This document shows positions 1 to 5,008 of a stretch of 5,008 bases of DNA, piece after piece. The first letter of the stretch is position 1. Every line of letters begins with the position of its first letter. Source of the DNA: Bacillota bacterium (lineage in GTDB: Bacteria > Bacillota > Dethiobacteria > DTU022). Made by a program: the position numbers and the translations under genes. The stretch lies in contig JAAYGO010000070.1 of NCBI GenBank assembly GCA_012727685.1, positions 1 to 5,008 of the forward strand, read 5' to 3'. The notes under the pieces were generated by a model that was not told the DNA's origin, did no database searches, and saw only the letters and a list, made by a program, of their open reading frames with translations.

Positions 1-180
1 ACTCCCCAATCGGTGAAAAAGAAATGGAAGCAGAAAGGATTTGCCGCCGGTGTAAACCGGGAGCTCATTGATAAGGGTTTACAAATGTTGGGCATGGAGC
101 GGGATGTGCTGATTGCGGAAACGATTAAAGGAATGCAAAAGGTGGCTGAAGAGATCGGGCTGAAAGGTTCGATCGAATAA
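1..180 (+). CDS. HD-domain hydrolase, C-terminal fragment (5' end outside window)
   Basis: The frame is open from base 1 and ends at TAA 178-180, giving the last 59 residues of a protein. The fragment begins TPQSVKKKWKQK, continues FAAGVNRELIDKGLQMLG, and ends in EEIGLKGSIE. From memory, this matches the C-terminus of small (about 190 aa) HD/HDIG-domain metal-dependent phosphohydrolases of Clostridia, where the pattern SVKKKWK…FAAGV.R..I..G…LG recurs after the catalytic domain. The HD metal-binding residues would lie upstream, outside the window, so catalysis cannot be checked here. The fragment is soluble and helical, with no membrane segment. The physiological substrate of these proteins is not well defined. 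No hairpin terminator sits directly after the stop. The first good one is about 160 bases downstream, past a repeat element. The reading frame is certain; the family call is a recognition from pattern only. Confidence 0.72.
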   Translation, partial: TPQSVKKKWKQKGFAAGVNRELIDKGLQMLGMERDVLIAETIKGMQKVAEEIGLKGSIE

Positions 181-220
181 ACGCTTTTTTTCTTGTAGGT
201 GATGACTGACCCCTGGCTCC

Positions 221-316
221 TGTCATCCTTAGCGCAGCGAATGCCATCCTGAACCTAGCGAAGCATCTCAACCGGGGCTGCTGCGAGTTCCCTCGAGCTT
301 CGCCCTCAGGATGACA
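221..316. repeat. REP-like intergenic repeat element with three copies of a TGTCATCCT unit
   Basis: Two tandem 21-base direct copies lie at 221-241 and 242-262. Both match TGYCATCCT…AGCGAA and they agree at 16 of 21 positions. An inverted third copy lies at 297-316 and ends AGGATGACA. Copy two and the inverted copy can fold into a long imperfect hairpin: GCGAAGC (258-264) pairs with GCTTCGC (297-303), and TGCCATCCTGA (242-252) pairs with TCAGGATGACA (306-316) with one mismatch, leaving a loop of 32 bases. The unit resembles the dispersed intergenic repeat TGTCATCCTGAGCGAAGCGAAGG seen in many bacterial genomes. It is non-coding and contains no transposase, so it may be a REP/MITE-like, non-autonomous element. 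The extra partial copy on the left suggests nested insertion or decay. Confidence 0.7.
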
Positions 317-338
317 AGATGTAACCCAGGATTATTTC

Positions 339-369
339 AAGGGGCTGCCTTTTTGAGACAGCCCCTTTT
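339..369. terminator. Rho-independent terminator between convergent genes
   Basis: The sequence AAGGGGCTG (339-347) pairs perfectly with CAGCCCCTT (359-367). Two further pairs (C349-G357 and T350-A356) lie inside after one mismatch, giving a tight loop. On the plus strand the stem is followed by TTTTGTTGTT, a good U-tract, so it should end transcripts coming from the HD gene. On the minus strand it begins 33 bases after the permease stop, but what follows the stem there is only TTGAAAT, a weak tract. It probably serves the plus strand best and may act on both, as is usual between convergent genes. Confidence 0.8.
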
Positions 370-399
370 GTTGTTAATTACCATCTAATCGGATTTGCT

Positions 400-1788
400 T
401 TAAGGTTTTACTGATTGGCCAACCGCTGCATAATCCTTTGCTTTGCTTTCACTGAAGAAAACCCCAATGATCATGATTACGGCAAAGACAATCAGGTAAT
501 AAACAACCGCCATGCCGTGGGCAAGGAGCGCGGCGACTACCATGAAGATACAGCCGATAATGGAAAGCACAGGCATGACGAAGCGCTGAAATGCAGGCAG
601 ATCCTTTTCCTTTACCATCAACATGATGAAAATGGGAATATACGCGGCGTAGAGCGTTATGATCGGCAGCTCCGAGGTGTCAAAATTGAACGGGGTGAAC
701 CATAACGGATCCGTCAAATTCGCTCCATAAAAATATAACAGCCAAAAACCGCAGAGCAGCACTCCCAAGACAGAGGAGTTTGTCGGCATATTCGTAACAT
801 TATCTACCTGCTTAAAAGTATCCGGTAGAACGCCTCGATTGCGAACGGCCAGGGCATACATCCCGCGGGTGCAGCCAACCATCAGTCCATTGAGTGTCCC
901 AAGGCAGGAGATAATCACAAAGACGAAAATCAATGATCCGGCTACCGGACCAAAAATATTCTGGAAGGCCAGCTTGGCTCCCGCTTCGCCACTTTCCATC
1001 AACGCTTCAGTGGTCACGGCACCGGCAAGGCCAATATAATAGAAAATATAGACAAAAATGACGATCAGGGAACCGATGATCAGCGCCCTGGGTAAGTTCC
1101 GCTTCGCGTCTTTGAGTTCTGAATTGATTGAGGTGGCGATGATCCATCCTTCATAGGCGAACGCGACCGCCACCACAGAGGCAAAGAGTCCGCCACCGAC
1201 GCCGATGCTCGCATCAGCCACGTGTGTGAAGTTCCGGACGGTCATCCCATTGATCAGGCCGATTACGGTACCGGCAACCGCCATCAGCATTAATGGGATC
1301 AGTTTGATAATCGTAGTGGAAACCTGAAATTTACCGGCCAAGATCGGAGAAAGCGCATTCATGGCATAGCTGGCAACCAGGTAAAAACAGGCGATCGTCA
1401 TGCAGGGACCACCGGTGATATCCCAGCCCAGAAGGACACATGTATAGCGGGCGGAAACCCAGGCCAGCACAGAGGTAAGTGTTGGCGTATAGATGACGGC
1501 CATAAACCAGCCTACATAATATCCATATCGGTCACCGATTGCTGCCTCGGCATAGTCCACGATACCATTTACCTTCTCGTATTTGGTGGCCATGATCGCA
1601 AATGTATACGAACATACGATCATAATAAGTCCAACAATACCCCACGCGGCAATGCCTAACGGCATGTTGCCGCCGGTTGCTTTTAAGACAGCCTCTGCCT
1701 TAAAAAAGACCCCGCTTCCGATCACAATCCCTACTACCATAGCAATAGCGGTCAGTAATCCATATTTTTTCTTCAATTCATTACCCAC
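400..1788 (-). CDS. APC-superfamily amino acid permease (LAT/serine-threonine exchanger-like)
   Basis: This 462-residue protein is predicted to be an inner-membrane transporter with about 12 hydrophobic helices, the usual length and layout for the APC (amino acid-polyamine-organocation) superfamily. TM1 carries the unwound substrate-site motif GIVIGSGVF (residues 20-28). The TM6 region FAYEGWIIATSINSEL (210-225), followed by KDAKRNLPRALIIG, is the other signature of amino acid exchangers of the LAT / SteT type. Such proteins move amino acids by exchange or proton symport; the exact substrate cannot be read from the sequence. The start is GTG at 1786-1788. AAAGGGG at 1796-1802 ends 7 bases upstream and fixes it. 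The gene lies downstream of the aminotransferase on the same strand, with a 147-base gap that holds its own likely promoter. Its stop (TAA 400-402) faces a terminator. No truncation or frameshift is visible. Confidence 0.9.
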   Translation of the reverse strand: MGNELKKKYGLLTAIAMVVGIVIGSGVFFKAEAVLKATGGNMPLGIAAWGIVGLIMIVCSYTFAIMATKYEKVNGIVDYAEAAIGDRYGYYVGWFMAVIYTPTLTSVLAWVSARYTCVLLGWDITGGPCMTIACFYLVASYAMNALSPILAGKFQVSTTIIKLIPLMLMAVAGTVIGLINGMTVRNFTHVADASIGVGGGLFASVVAVAFAYEGWIIATSINSELKDAKRNLPRALIIGSLIVIFVYIFYYIGLAGAVTTEALMESGEAGAKLAFQNIFGPVAGSLIFVFVIISCLGTLNGLMVGCTRGMYALAVRNRGVLPDTFKQVDNVTNMPTNSSVLGVLLCGFWLLYFYGANLTDPLWFTPFNFDTSELPIITLYAAYIPIFIMLMVKEKDLPAFQRFVMPVLSIIGCIFMVVAALLAHGMAVVYYLIVFAVIMIIGVFFSESKAKDYAAVGQSVKP

Positions 1789-1898
1789 CAGACTACCCCT
1801 TTCCTTGAATTTTAATATTTATTTTACTACATTACTCCCAAAAATGATATCTAAAATTGATTATTTATATTTTAAAATAACTTTTATAAAGTTAGGAG

Positions 1899-1927
1899 TT
1901 TATACCCTCTTTTGCTGTGTTGTTCAA
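1899..1927 (-). promoter_or_regulatory. Candidate sigma-A promoter for the permease gene
   Basis: On the minus strand, -35 TTGAAC (1922-1927) is followed by a 17-base spacer and -10 TATAAA (1899-1904). The spacing is ideal, with two mismatches to the consensus in the -35 box and one in the -10 box. Transcription would start near 1892 and give a leader of about 100 bases that is very AT-rich. The leader contains a perfect 10-base palindrome, ATTTTAAAAT (1869-1878), which could be an operator or simply reflect base composition. The promoter sits just past the aminotransferase stop, so the permease need not depend on read-through. Confidence 0.6.
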
Positions 1928-1936
1928 ACGCGAAGT

Positions 1937-3256
1937 TTAGCTTTGTTTAAGCATCGTATCCGCAATGGACAATACTTCGTCAGTGGCTTTTAAGAGTTTG
2001 TTTATCTCCTCCCCGGTTACGATCAGCGGCGGGGCAAACTGAAAAATAGCATCATGGGCCTGGACATAAAATCCCCGCTTCAGGAACTCATCAAATAAAA
2101 CAGCCAGGCTTTCATCGTCCACAAACGGCGGGTGCAGGTTGAAGGTGCACATGAGCCCAATCCCACGCACCTGATCTACGCTCGGGTGCTTTTTTTTCAG
2201 TGCACATAAACCTGCATACAAAATGTCCCCCATCTTGGCGGCATTCTGCAGCAGCTTTTTATCCTGGTATTCCTCAATGCATGCCAGCGCAGCAGCGCAG
2301 CTTAGGGGGTGCGCAGTGCATGTGAGCCCGCTCTGGTAAGTAATTTCATCAAAATATGCAGCGATCTCTTTACTGACGATTACCCCGCCTAAAGGAGCAT
2401 ATCCGCTGGTGATCCCCTTCGCAAAGGTTATCATGTCCGGCTTGACATCGAAGTGCTCAAAGGCAAACCATTTCCCAGTGCGGCCAAAGCCCATCATGAC
2501 CTCGTCACAGACCATGAGAATACCATATTTATCGCAGATTTTGCGCACGCCCTTGTAGTAGTCTCGCGGCGGAATAAAACCACCGTTGCTTCCGGTAATG
2601 CTTTCAAAGAAGATGGCCGCGACCTTTTCCGCACCTTCCTGAACGATTTGTTTTTCCAGAAAATTCAGCAGAAACTCCGTATATTCTTTGTCTGTTTCAA
2701 ACTTCTGCTTAAGATAATCTCCGGCGAAGCCAAAAAACTTAACAAAGCCAGCGATTGGGGGCTCTACACTCCCCCTCGCCGCTTCACCGTTCAAGTTGCA
2801 GGCCCCATATGTGGCGCCGTGATAAGAGTAATACTGTGAGAAAACTTTTGTTCTGCCGGTATACTCCTTGGCAATGCGAATGGCATTTTCATTGGCATCG
2901 GATCCGCCCAGGGTGAAAAGCACCTTTCCCATATGGGGCGGAGCAATTTCTTCGATAATTTTTTTCGCCAAGGCAGCCCTGACGTCTGTTACCCGGAAAG
3001 GGCTGATATAGCACAGGCGGTCGGCCTGTTCTTTGATGGCTGAAATAACCTTCTCGTTGCCAAAACCGATGTTTACATTTACCAGTTCGGACGAGCTGTC
3101 AAAATACTTGTTCCCTTCGAAATCCCAGAAGTAGCAGCCTTTTGCTCCGGCAACTGCCAGGGGTTTCGCTGATTTTTGGATGGCCCACACATAAAAATTG
3201 TATCGATCGCACCATGATTTTACTTCTTGATTCGATGCGGGTAATTCCGTATGCAC
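1937..3256 (-). CDS. Class III PLP-dependent aminotransferase (omega-amino acid:pyruvate type likely)
   Basis: A soluble 439-residue enzyme of fold type I, full length for the class III family (about 420-460 aa). Visible motifs are: GGSDANE (117-123), the PLP phosphate loop; YHG (145-147), which stacks on the cofactor; E218; CDEV (250-253), with Asp251 expected to bind the pyridine nitrogen; FAKGITSGYAPLGG (278-291), with Lys280 as the Schiff-base lysine; and TCTAHP (312-317), supplying a phosphate contact from the partner subunit. Known relatives transfer an amino group from an amine or omega-amino acid to pyruvate or another 2-oxo acid. Ser223 and Gln406 occupy places that are Glu235 and Arg413 in ornithine aminotransferase, which favours the omega-amino acid:pyruvate or taurine-like group; the substrate remains unproven. 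The start is taken as GTG 3254-3256 because AGAGGAGGTG (3265-3274) lies 8 bases upstream. An in-frame ATG at 3292 would add 12 atypical residues encoded across that site. The permease lies downstream. Confidence 0.88.
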   Translation of the reverse strand: MHTELPASNQEVKSWCDRYNFYVWAIQKSAKPLAVAGAKGCYFWDFEGNKYFDSSSELVNVNIGFGNEKVISAIKEQADRLCYISPFRVTDVRAALAKKIIEEIAPPHMGKVLFTLGGSDANENAIRIAKEYTGRTKVFSQYYSYHGATYGACNLNGEAARGSVEPPIAGFVKFFGFAGDYLKQKFETDKEYTEFLLNFLEKQIVQEGAEKVAAIFFESITGSNGGFIPPRDYYKGVRKICDKYGILMVCDEVMMGFGRTGKWFAFEHFDVKPDMITFAKGITSGYAPLGGVIVSKEIAAYFDEITYQSGLTCTAHPLSCAAALACIEEYQDKKLLQNAAKMGDILYAGLCALKKKHPSVDQVRGIGLMCTFNLHPPFVDDESLAVLFDEFLKRGFYVQAHDAIFQFAPPLIVTGEEINKLLKATDEVLSIADTMLKQS

Positions 3257-3264
3257 CAGATTTG

Positions 3265-3274
3265 CACCTCCTCT
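3265..3274 (-). promoter_or_regulatory. Strong ribosome binding site that fixes the aminotransferase start
   Basis: Read on the minus strand this is AGAGGAGGTG, nearly a full complement of the 16S rRNA 3' end, with 8 bases before the GTG at 3256. It lies inside the longer frame that opens at ATG 3292. That ATG has a poorer GAGGCGGG sequence upstream. The site therefore argues for the shorter protein. Confidence 0.8.
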
Positions 3275-3307
3275 TCTGATGCCTGGGGGCATATTTCCCG
3301 CCTCGTT

Positions 3308-3378
3308 GGTTAATAACCCGAAAACTCCGCCAGCTTCAGGGTCCAGGGTTTAATTTTCCGGCAGCTATTCGCCACCGG
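3308..3378 (-). other. Upstream region of the aminotransferase: small palindromes, no clear promoter
   Basis: The gap between the DegV stop and the aminotransferase start (3257-3415) contains a perfect 11-base palindrome, GGTTAATAACC (3308-3318). It also contains a tandem CAGGGTC/CAGGGTT (3337-3350) and a hairpin at 3358-3378. On the minus-strand RNA that hairpin is CCGGUGGC, loop GAAUA, GCUGCCGG, with two G-U pairs. No U-run follows the hairpin, so it is not a standard terminator. I see no convincing -35/-10 pair. The palindrome could be an operator, but nothing confirms this. The aminotransferase may be read from here or from upstream. Confidence 0.3.
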
Positions 3379-3415
3379 ATCTATGGCATCTGCTAAAGGC
3401 TCTGCTCCAATGTAT

Positions 3416-4291
3416 CTAGCCGTAGCGCTTGCTCCCCAGGTAAAACACGGTTAAAAGGCCGGGGCCGCAGTGGGAGCCAATCACGGCGCCAAGAGTCATA
3501 ATCGTGATTTTCGCAACCGTGGGAAAGGCCTCCTGGATCATCTGCCGCATCTGTTCCGCATCTTCCAGGCAGTCGGCGTGATGAATGAACACCTCTTTGC
3601 CGTCCGGTTCAGTGAAATCGGCTTTCATCTTCTCCAGGATGCCGCGCAGGGCAGCCTTCCTGGCTCGCACCTTGGAGTCGACAACGAGTTTGCCCTCGTT
3701 TGAAACATAGAGAATCGGCTTAATCGACAGGAGGATTCCTGCTATGGCGGCCAGGTTCGAGACCCGCCCGCCCCGCTTGAGATAAATGAGATCGTTTACG
3801 GTAAACCAGTGGATAATTTTAAGCTTATTGGCTTCCGCCCAGGCGATCACTTCATCGAAACTTTTTCCTTCGTCGCGCATCTTGACCATGTAATGCAATA
3901 GCAATCCGAGCCCGCCGGATACGCAGCAGGTATCCACAAGGTAGAAGCGCTGATGCGGGTATTGCTCTTTGATCTGCCCGGCCGCTTCTTCGGCATTCAG
4001 AAAGGAGCGGGATATCTGGCGGCTCATATCGAGGTAGATTACGTCTTTTCCCGTATCCATTAGCCCCTTAAAAAACTCATAGTAAGCATAGCTATTGATC
4101 ATGGAAGTGCTGGTGATGGCGCCTTCTCTCATGCGCTTGTAGGTATGCGCTCTTGTCTCTTCCTTGCAGTCGTCAATAAACGGTTCATCGTTAATCGTAT
4201 AGCTGTAGCTAATAAACGGCACATCATGTTTCTTTAAGTACTCTTCCGGCATATCGGCAGTGGAAGCCGTGGCAATAATAAAGTCGGACAT
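3416..4291 (-). CDS. DegV-family fatty acid-binding protein
   Basis: This 291-residue cytosolic protein has the usual DegV length (about 280-300 aa). The N-terminal domain opens IIATASTADMPEEYL (5-19) and contains the lipid head-group loop ITSTSM (59-64), where DegV proteins typically have a TSQP- or TSxxS-like motif, and DMSRQISRSFLNA (88-100), the counterpart of the usual LSSGLSGTYQSA. The C-terminal domain has YLKRGGRVSN (170-179), the most diagnostic DegV string, and IGSHCGPGLLTVFY (271-284). Members bind a single long-chain fatty acid. In some Firmicutes (FakB) they present it to the kinase FakA for phosphorylation; no FakA partner is present in this window, so a FakB role is unproven. 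The start is taken at ATG 4289-4291, with GGAGG (4298-4302) 6 bases upstream. An in-frame GTG at 4306 would overlap that site and is rejected. The gene has its own candidate promoter in the 86-base gap to the receiver gene. Confidence 0.92.
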   Translation of the reverse strand: MSDFIIATASTADMPEEYLKKHDVPFISYSYTINDEPFIDDCKEETRAHTYKRMREGAITSTSMINSYAYYEFFKGLMDTGKDVIYLDMSRQISRSFLNAEEAAGQIKEQYPHQRFYLVDTCCVSGGLGLLLHYMVKMRDEGKSFDEVIAWAEANKLKIIHWFTVNDLIYLKRGGRVSNLAAIAGILLSIKPILYVSNEGKLVVDSKVRARKAALRGILEKMKADFTEPDGKEVFIHHADCLEDAEQMRQMIQEAFPTVAKITIMTLGAVIGSHCGPGLLTVFYLGSKRYG

Positions 4292-4329
4292 AGTGTCCCT
4301 CCTCACACCAATTTTTAACCACTAAAAAT

Positions 4330-4357
4330 ATTCTATACTATTTCCAAAATTATTCAA
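4330..4357 (-). promoter_or_regulatory. Candidate sigma-A promoter for the DegV gene
   Basis: On the minus strand, -35 TTGAAT (4352-4357) is followed by a 16-base spacer and -10 TAGAAT (4330-4335). There are two mismatches to the consensus in the -35 box and one in the -10 box. The start of transcription would fall near 4323, giving a leader of about 32 bases that includes the GAGGAGG ribosome site. The region is AT-rich, so chance matches are possible. No clear terminator for the upstream receiver gene is visible, so read-through from that gene is also possible. Confidence 0.45.
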
Positions 4358-4377
4358 TACCGTGAAACCGTTCAGCC

Positions 4378-4746
4378 TCATTTTGTGCCGAGAACTCTCG
4401 CCGCTACGGCGAGGACTTGCTCCGGCTGAAAGGGTTTGATGACAAAATCTTTCGCTCCCGCATTCAAAGCATCGCGGATAAAATATTTTTGTCCCATGGC
4501 GCTGACCATGACGATGCGAGCTTCGGGATCAAACCTGATTATTTCCTTAACCGCTTCGATCCCACTGATACCCGGCATGTTAATATCCATAAAGGTAAGG
4601 TCGGGCTGCCACTCCCGGTAAAACTCTACCGCCTGGTGACCGTCTCCTGCCTCGCCAATTACTGTATATTCATGTTTTTCCAGCAAGTGACGTAAAATTA
4701 AACGCATAAAAGCGTTGTCGTCGGTGATCAATACTCTAGGGGGCAT
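4378..4746 (-). CDS. Stand-alone CheY-like response regulator receiver
   Basis: This 122-residue protein is a single receiver (REC) domain with no output domain. All active-site residues are visible: acidic pair Asp9-Asp10 (LITDDNAFMR), phosphoacceptor Asp54 in FMDINMPG (52-59), the hydroxyl residue Ser82 in MVSAMG (80-85), the aromatic switch Phe101, and Lys104 in FVIKPF (101-106). Phosphorylation by a histidine kinase should change its partner binding. Such proteins act on flagellar motors, on phosphorelays or on other partners; which applies here is unknown, since no kinase or chemotaxis gene is in the window. The start is ATG 4744-4746, with GGAGG (4754-4758) 7 bases upstream. It is the first gene of the minus-strand set and is followed 86 bases later by the DegV gene. 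The name cheY is withheld because a chemotaxis role is not shown. Confidence 0.92.
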   Translation of the reverse strand: MPPRVLITDDNAFMRLILRHLLEKHEYTVIGEAGDGHQAVEFYREWQPDLTFMDINMPGISGIEAVKEIIRFDPEARIVMVSAMGQKYFIRDALNAGAKDFVIKPFQPEQVLAVAARVLGTK

Positions 4747-4834
4747 GCAGGATCCTCCATTGCTACAATCGATTTTTGTCTTTTCTCAAAGTTATTTGGA
4801 ATAAATAGTTCTGTATGTGCAAATTTCGGTAATA

Positions 4835-4866
4835 TAACAGCTACTAACATTATAATCATGCTGTTA
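4835..4866. repeat. Inverted repeat TAACAGC-N18-GCTGTTA around a perfect -10 hexamer
   Basis: The arms TAACAGC (4835-4841) and GCTGTTA (4860-4866) are perfect 7-base inverted copies separated by 18 bases. Inside lies the palindrome ATTATAAT (4849-4856), which supplies a perfect TATAAT on both strands. No good -35 box is found at the right distance on either strand. This layout could be an operator for a dimeric regulator controlling the receiver gene, the rightward gene, or both. It lies within the predicted leader of the receiver transcript, so it could also form an RNA hairpin. Function is inference. Confidence 0.4.
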
Positions 4867-4900
4867 AGTTAAGCAGGAGCGCACACCGGAATCCTCCGAT

Positions 4901-4929
4901 ATTTTAAATTGTAGAAAGGGTTTTTGCAA
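4901..4929 (-). promoter_or_regulatory. Candidate sigma-A promoter for the receiver gene
   Basis: On the minus strand, -35 TTGCAA (4924-4929) is followed by a 17-base spacer and -10 TAAAAT (4901-4906). Spacing is ideal, with two mismatches to the consensus in the -35 box and one in the -10 box. Transcription would begin near 4894 and leave a long leader of about 148 bases that includes the 4835-4866 inverted repeat. A promoter closer to the gene cannot be excluded. Confidence 0.45.
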
Positions 4930-4984
4930 AATTCTGCAGAAAAAGGTTCCGATAAGAAAAAATACTATAAAGCAGGTGTGTGCA

Positions 4985-5008
4985 ATGACGGCTCATCATA
5001 TGAGCAAA
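4985..5008 (+). CDS. Start of a rightward gene, product unknown (runs off the window)
   Basis: An ATG at 4985-4987 opens a plus-strand frame encoding MTAHHMSK to the window edge. AGGTG (4974-4978) lies 6 bases upstream and is a weak to moderate ribosome site. An in-frame ATG at 5000 is a possible alternative start but has no ribosome site. The frame is divergent from the receiver gene, sharing the 238-base gap 4747-4984. Eight codons are too few to identify the product. No convincing sigma-A promoter was found for it. Confidence 0.4.

Noticed and set aside
221..316. CRISPR array
   Set aside because: The repeated units are imperfect, two are directly adjacent without a spacer and the third is inverted. 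This fits a REP-like element, not regularly spaced direct repeats.
415..1039. Plus-strand open frames opposite the permease gene (415-705 and 839-1039)
   Set aside because: They lie antisense to a clear membrane transporter and have no ribosome site or family resemblance. Their composition is that of a shadow frame.
1583..1993. Plus-strand open frame of 136 codons crossing the permease start and the promoter gap
   Set aside because: It spans two minus-strand genes and the AT-rich gap between them. It shows no recognisable motif and no ribosome site.
2453..2839. Plus-strand open frame of 128 codons inside the aminotransferase
   Set aside because: It lies antisense to the conserved PLP-binding core, so it is explained as a shadow frame.
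3358..3378. Hairpin as a terminator for the DegV gene
   Set aside because: The stem needs two G-U pairs and is followed by AAAAUUAAA instead of a U-run, so it does not fit a Rho-independent terminator.
3470..3703. Plus-strand open frame inside the DegV gene
   Set aside because: It is antisense to the conserved C-terminal domain of DegV and has no independent support.
4417..4695. Plus-strand open frames opposite the receiver gene
   Set aside because: The minus strand encodes a receiver with every active-site residue in place. The plus frames are shadows.
4928..4955. Possible sigma-28 (flagellar type) promoter for the rightward gene: AAAA, 16-base gap, TCCGATAA
   Set aside because: The -10 part resembles GCCGATAA, but the -35 is only a run of A in an A-rich stretch and the spacing is one base off. 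A receiver gene next door makes it tempting, but the match is too weak to list.
4963..4971. TACTATAAA as a -10 box for the rightward gene
   Set aside because: No -35 box lies 16-18 bases upstream, and transcription would start within about 10 bases of the ATG, inside or after the ribosome site.

Overview
The window looks like an ordinary chromosomal stretch of an anaerobic, low-to-mid GC Firmicute (Clostridia or Negativicutes type). Evidence for this is the presence of a DegV-family protein, strong AGGAGG-type ribosome binding sites, two GTG starts, TTG…TATAAA-type promoters, and an HD-family C-terminus of a kind I associate with these groups. The placement is inferred from gene content; no single marker proves it.

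Layout. Bases 1-180 (+) hold the last 59 codons of an HD-domain hydrolase. Bases 181-399 are non-coding and contain a REP-like repeat (221-316) built on the TGTCATCCT / AGGATGACA unit, followed by a GC-rich hairpin terminator (339-369). Four complete genes then follow on the minus strand, listed here from left to right, so transcription order is the reverse: an APC-family amino acid permease (400-1788), a class III PLP aminotransferase (1937-3256), a DegV-family lipid-binding protein (3416-4291) and a stand-alone CheY-like receiver (4378-4746). Bases 4747-4984 are a regulatory gap, and a new plus-strand reading frame probably starts at 4985 and runs off the end.

How the genes may work together. 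The permease and the aminotransferase are adjacent and co-oriented, and plausibly form an uptake-plus-transamination pair for an amino acid or omega-amino acid. However, a good sigma-A-type promoter (1899-1927) lies in the gap between them, so the permease can be transcribed alone. DegV and the receiver also each have their own candidate promoter. The minus-strand genes may therefore be a loose string of single-gene units rather than one operon. No functional link between the receiver, DegV and the metabolic pair can be read from the sequence.

Care points. The longest open frames overstate two proteins. The Shine-Dalgarno sequences place the aminotransferase start at GTG 3256, not ATG 3292, and the DegV start at ATG 4291, not GTG 4306. 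I found no CRISPR array, transposase, tRNA, rRNA, phage gene or recognisable defence system, and no convincing sign of a novel system. The most informative observations are the repeat element, the substrate-pocket substitutions in the aminotransferase, and the inverted repeat over a perfect -10 sequence upstream of the receiver gene.
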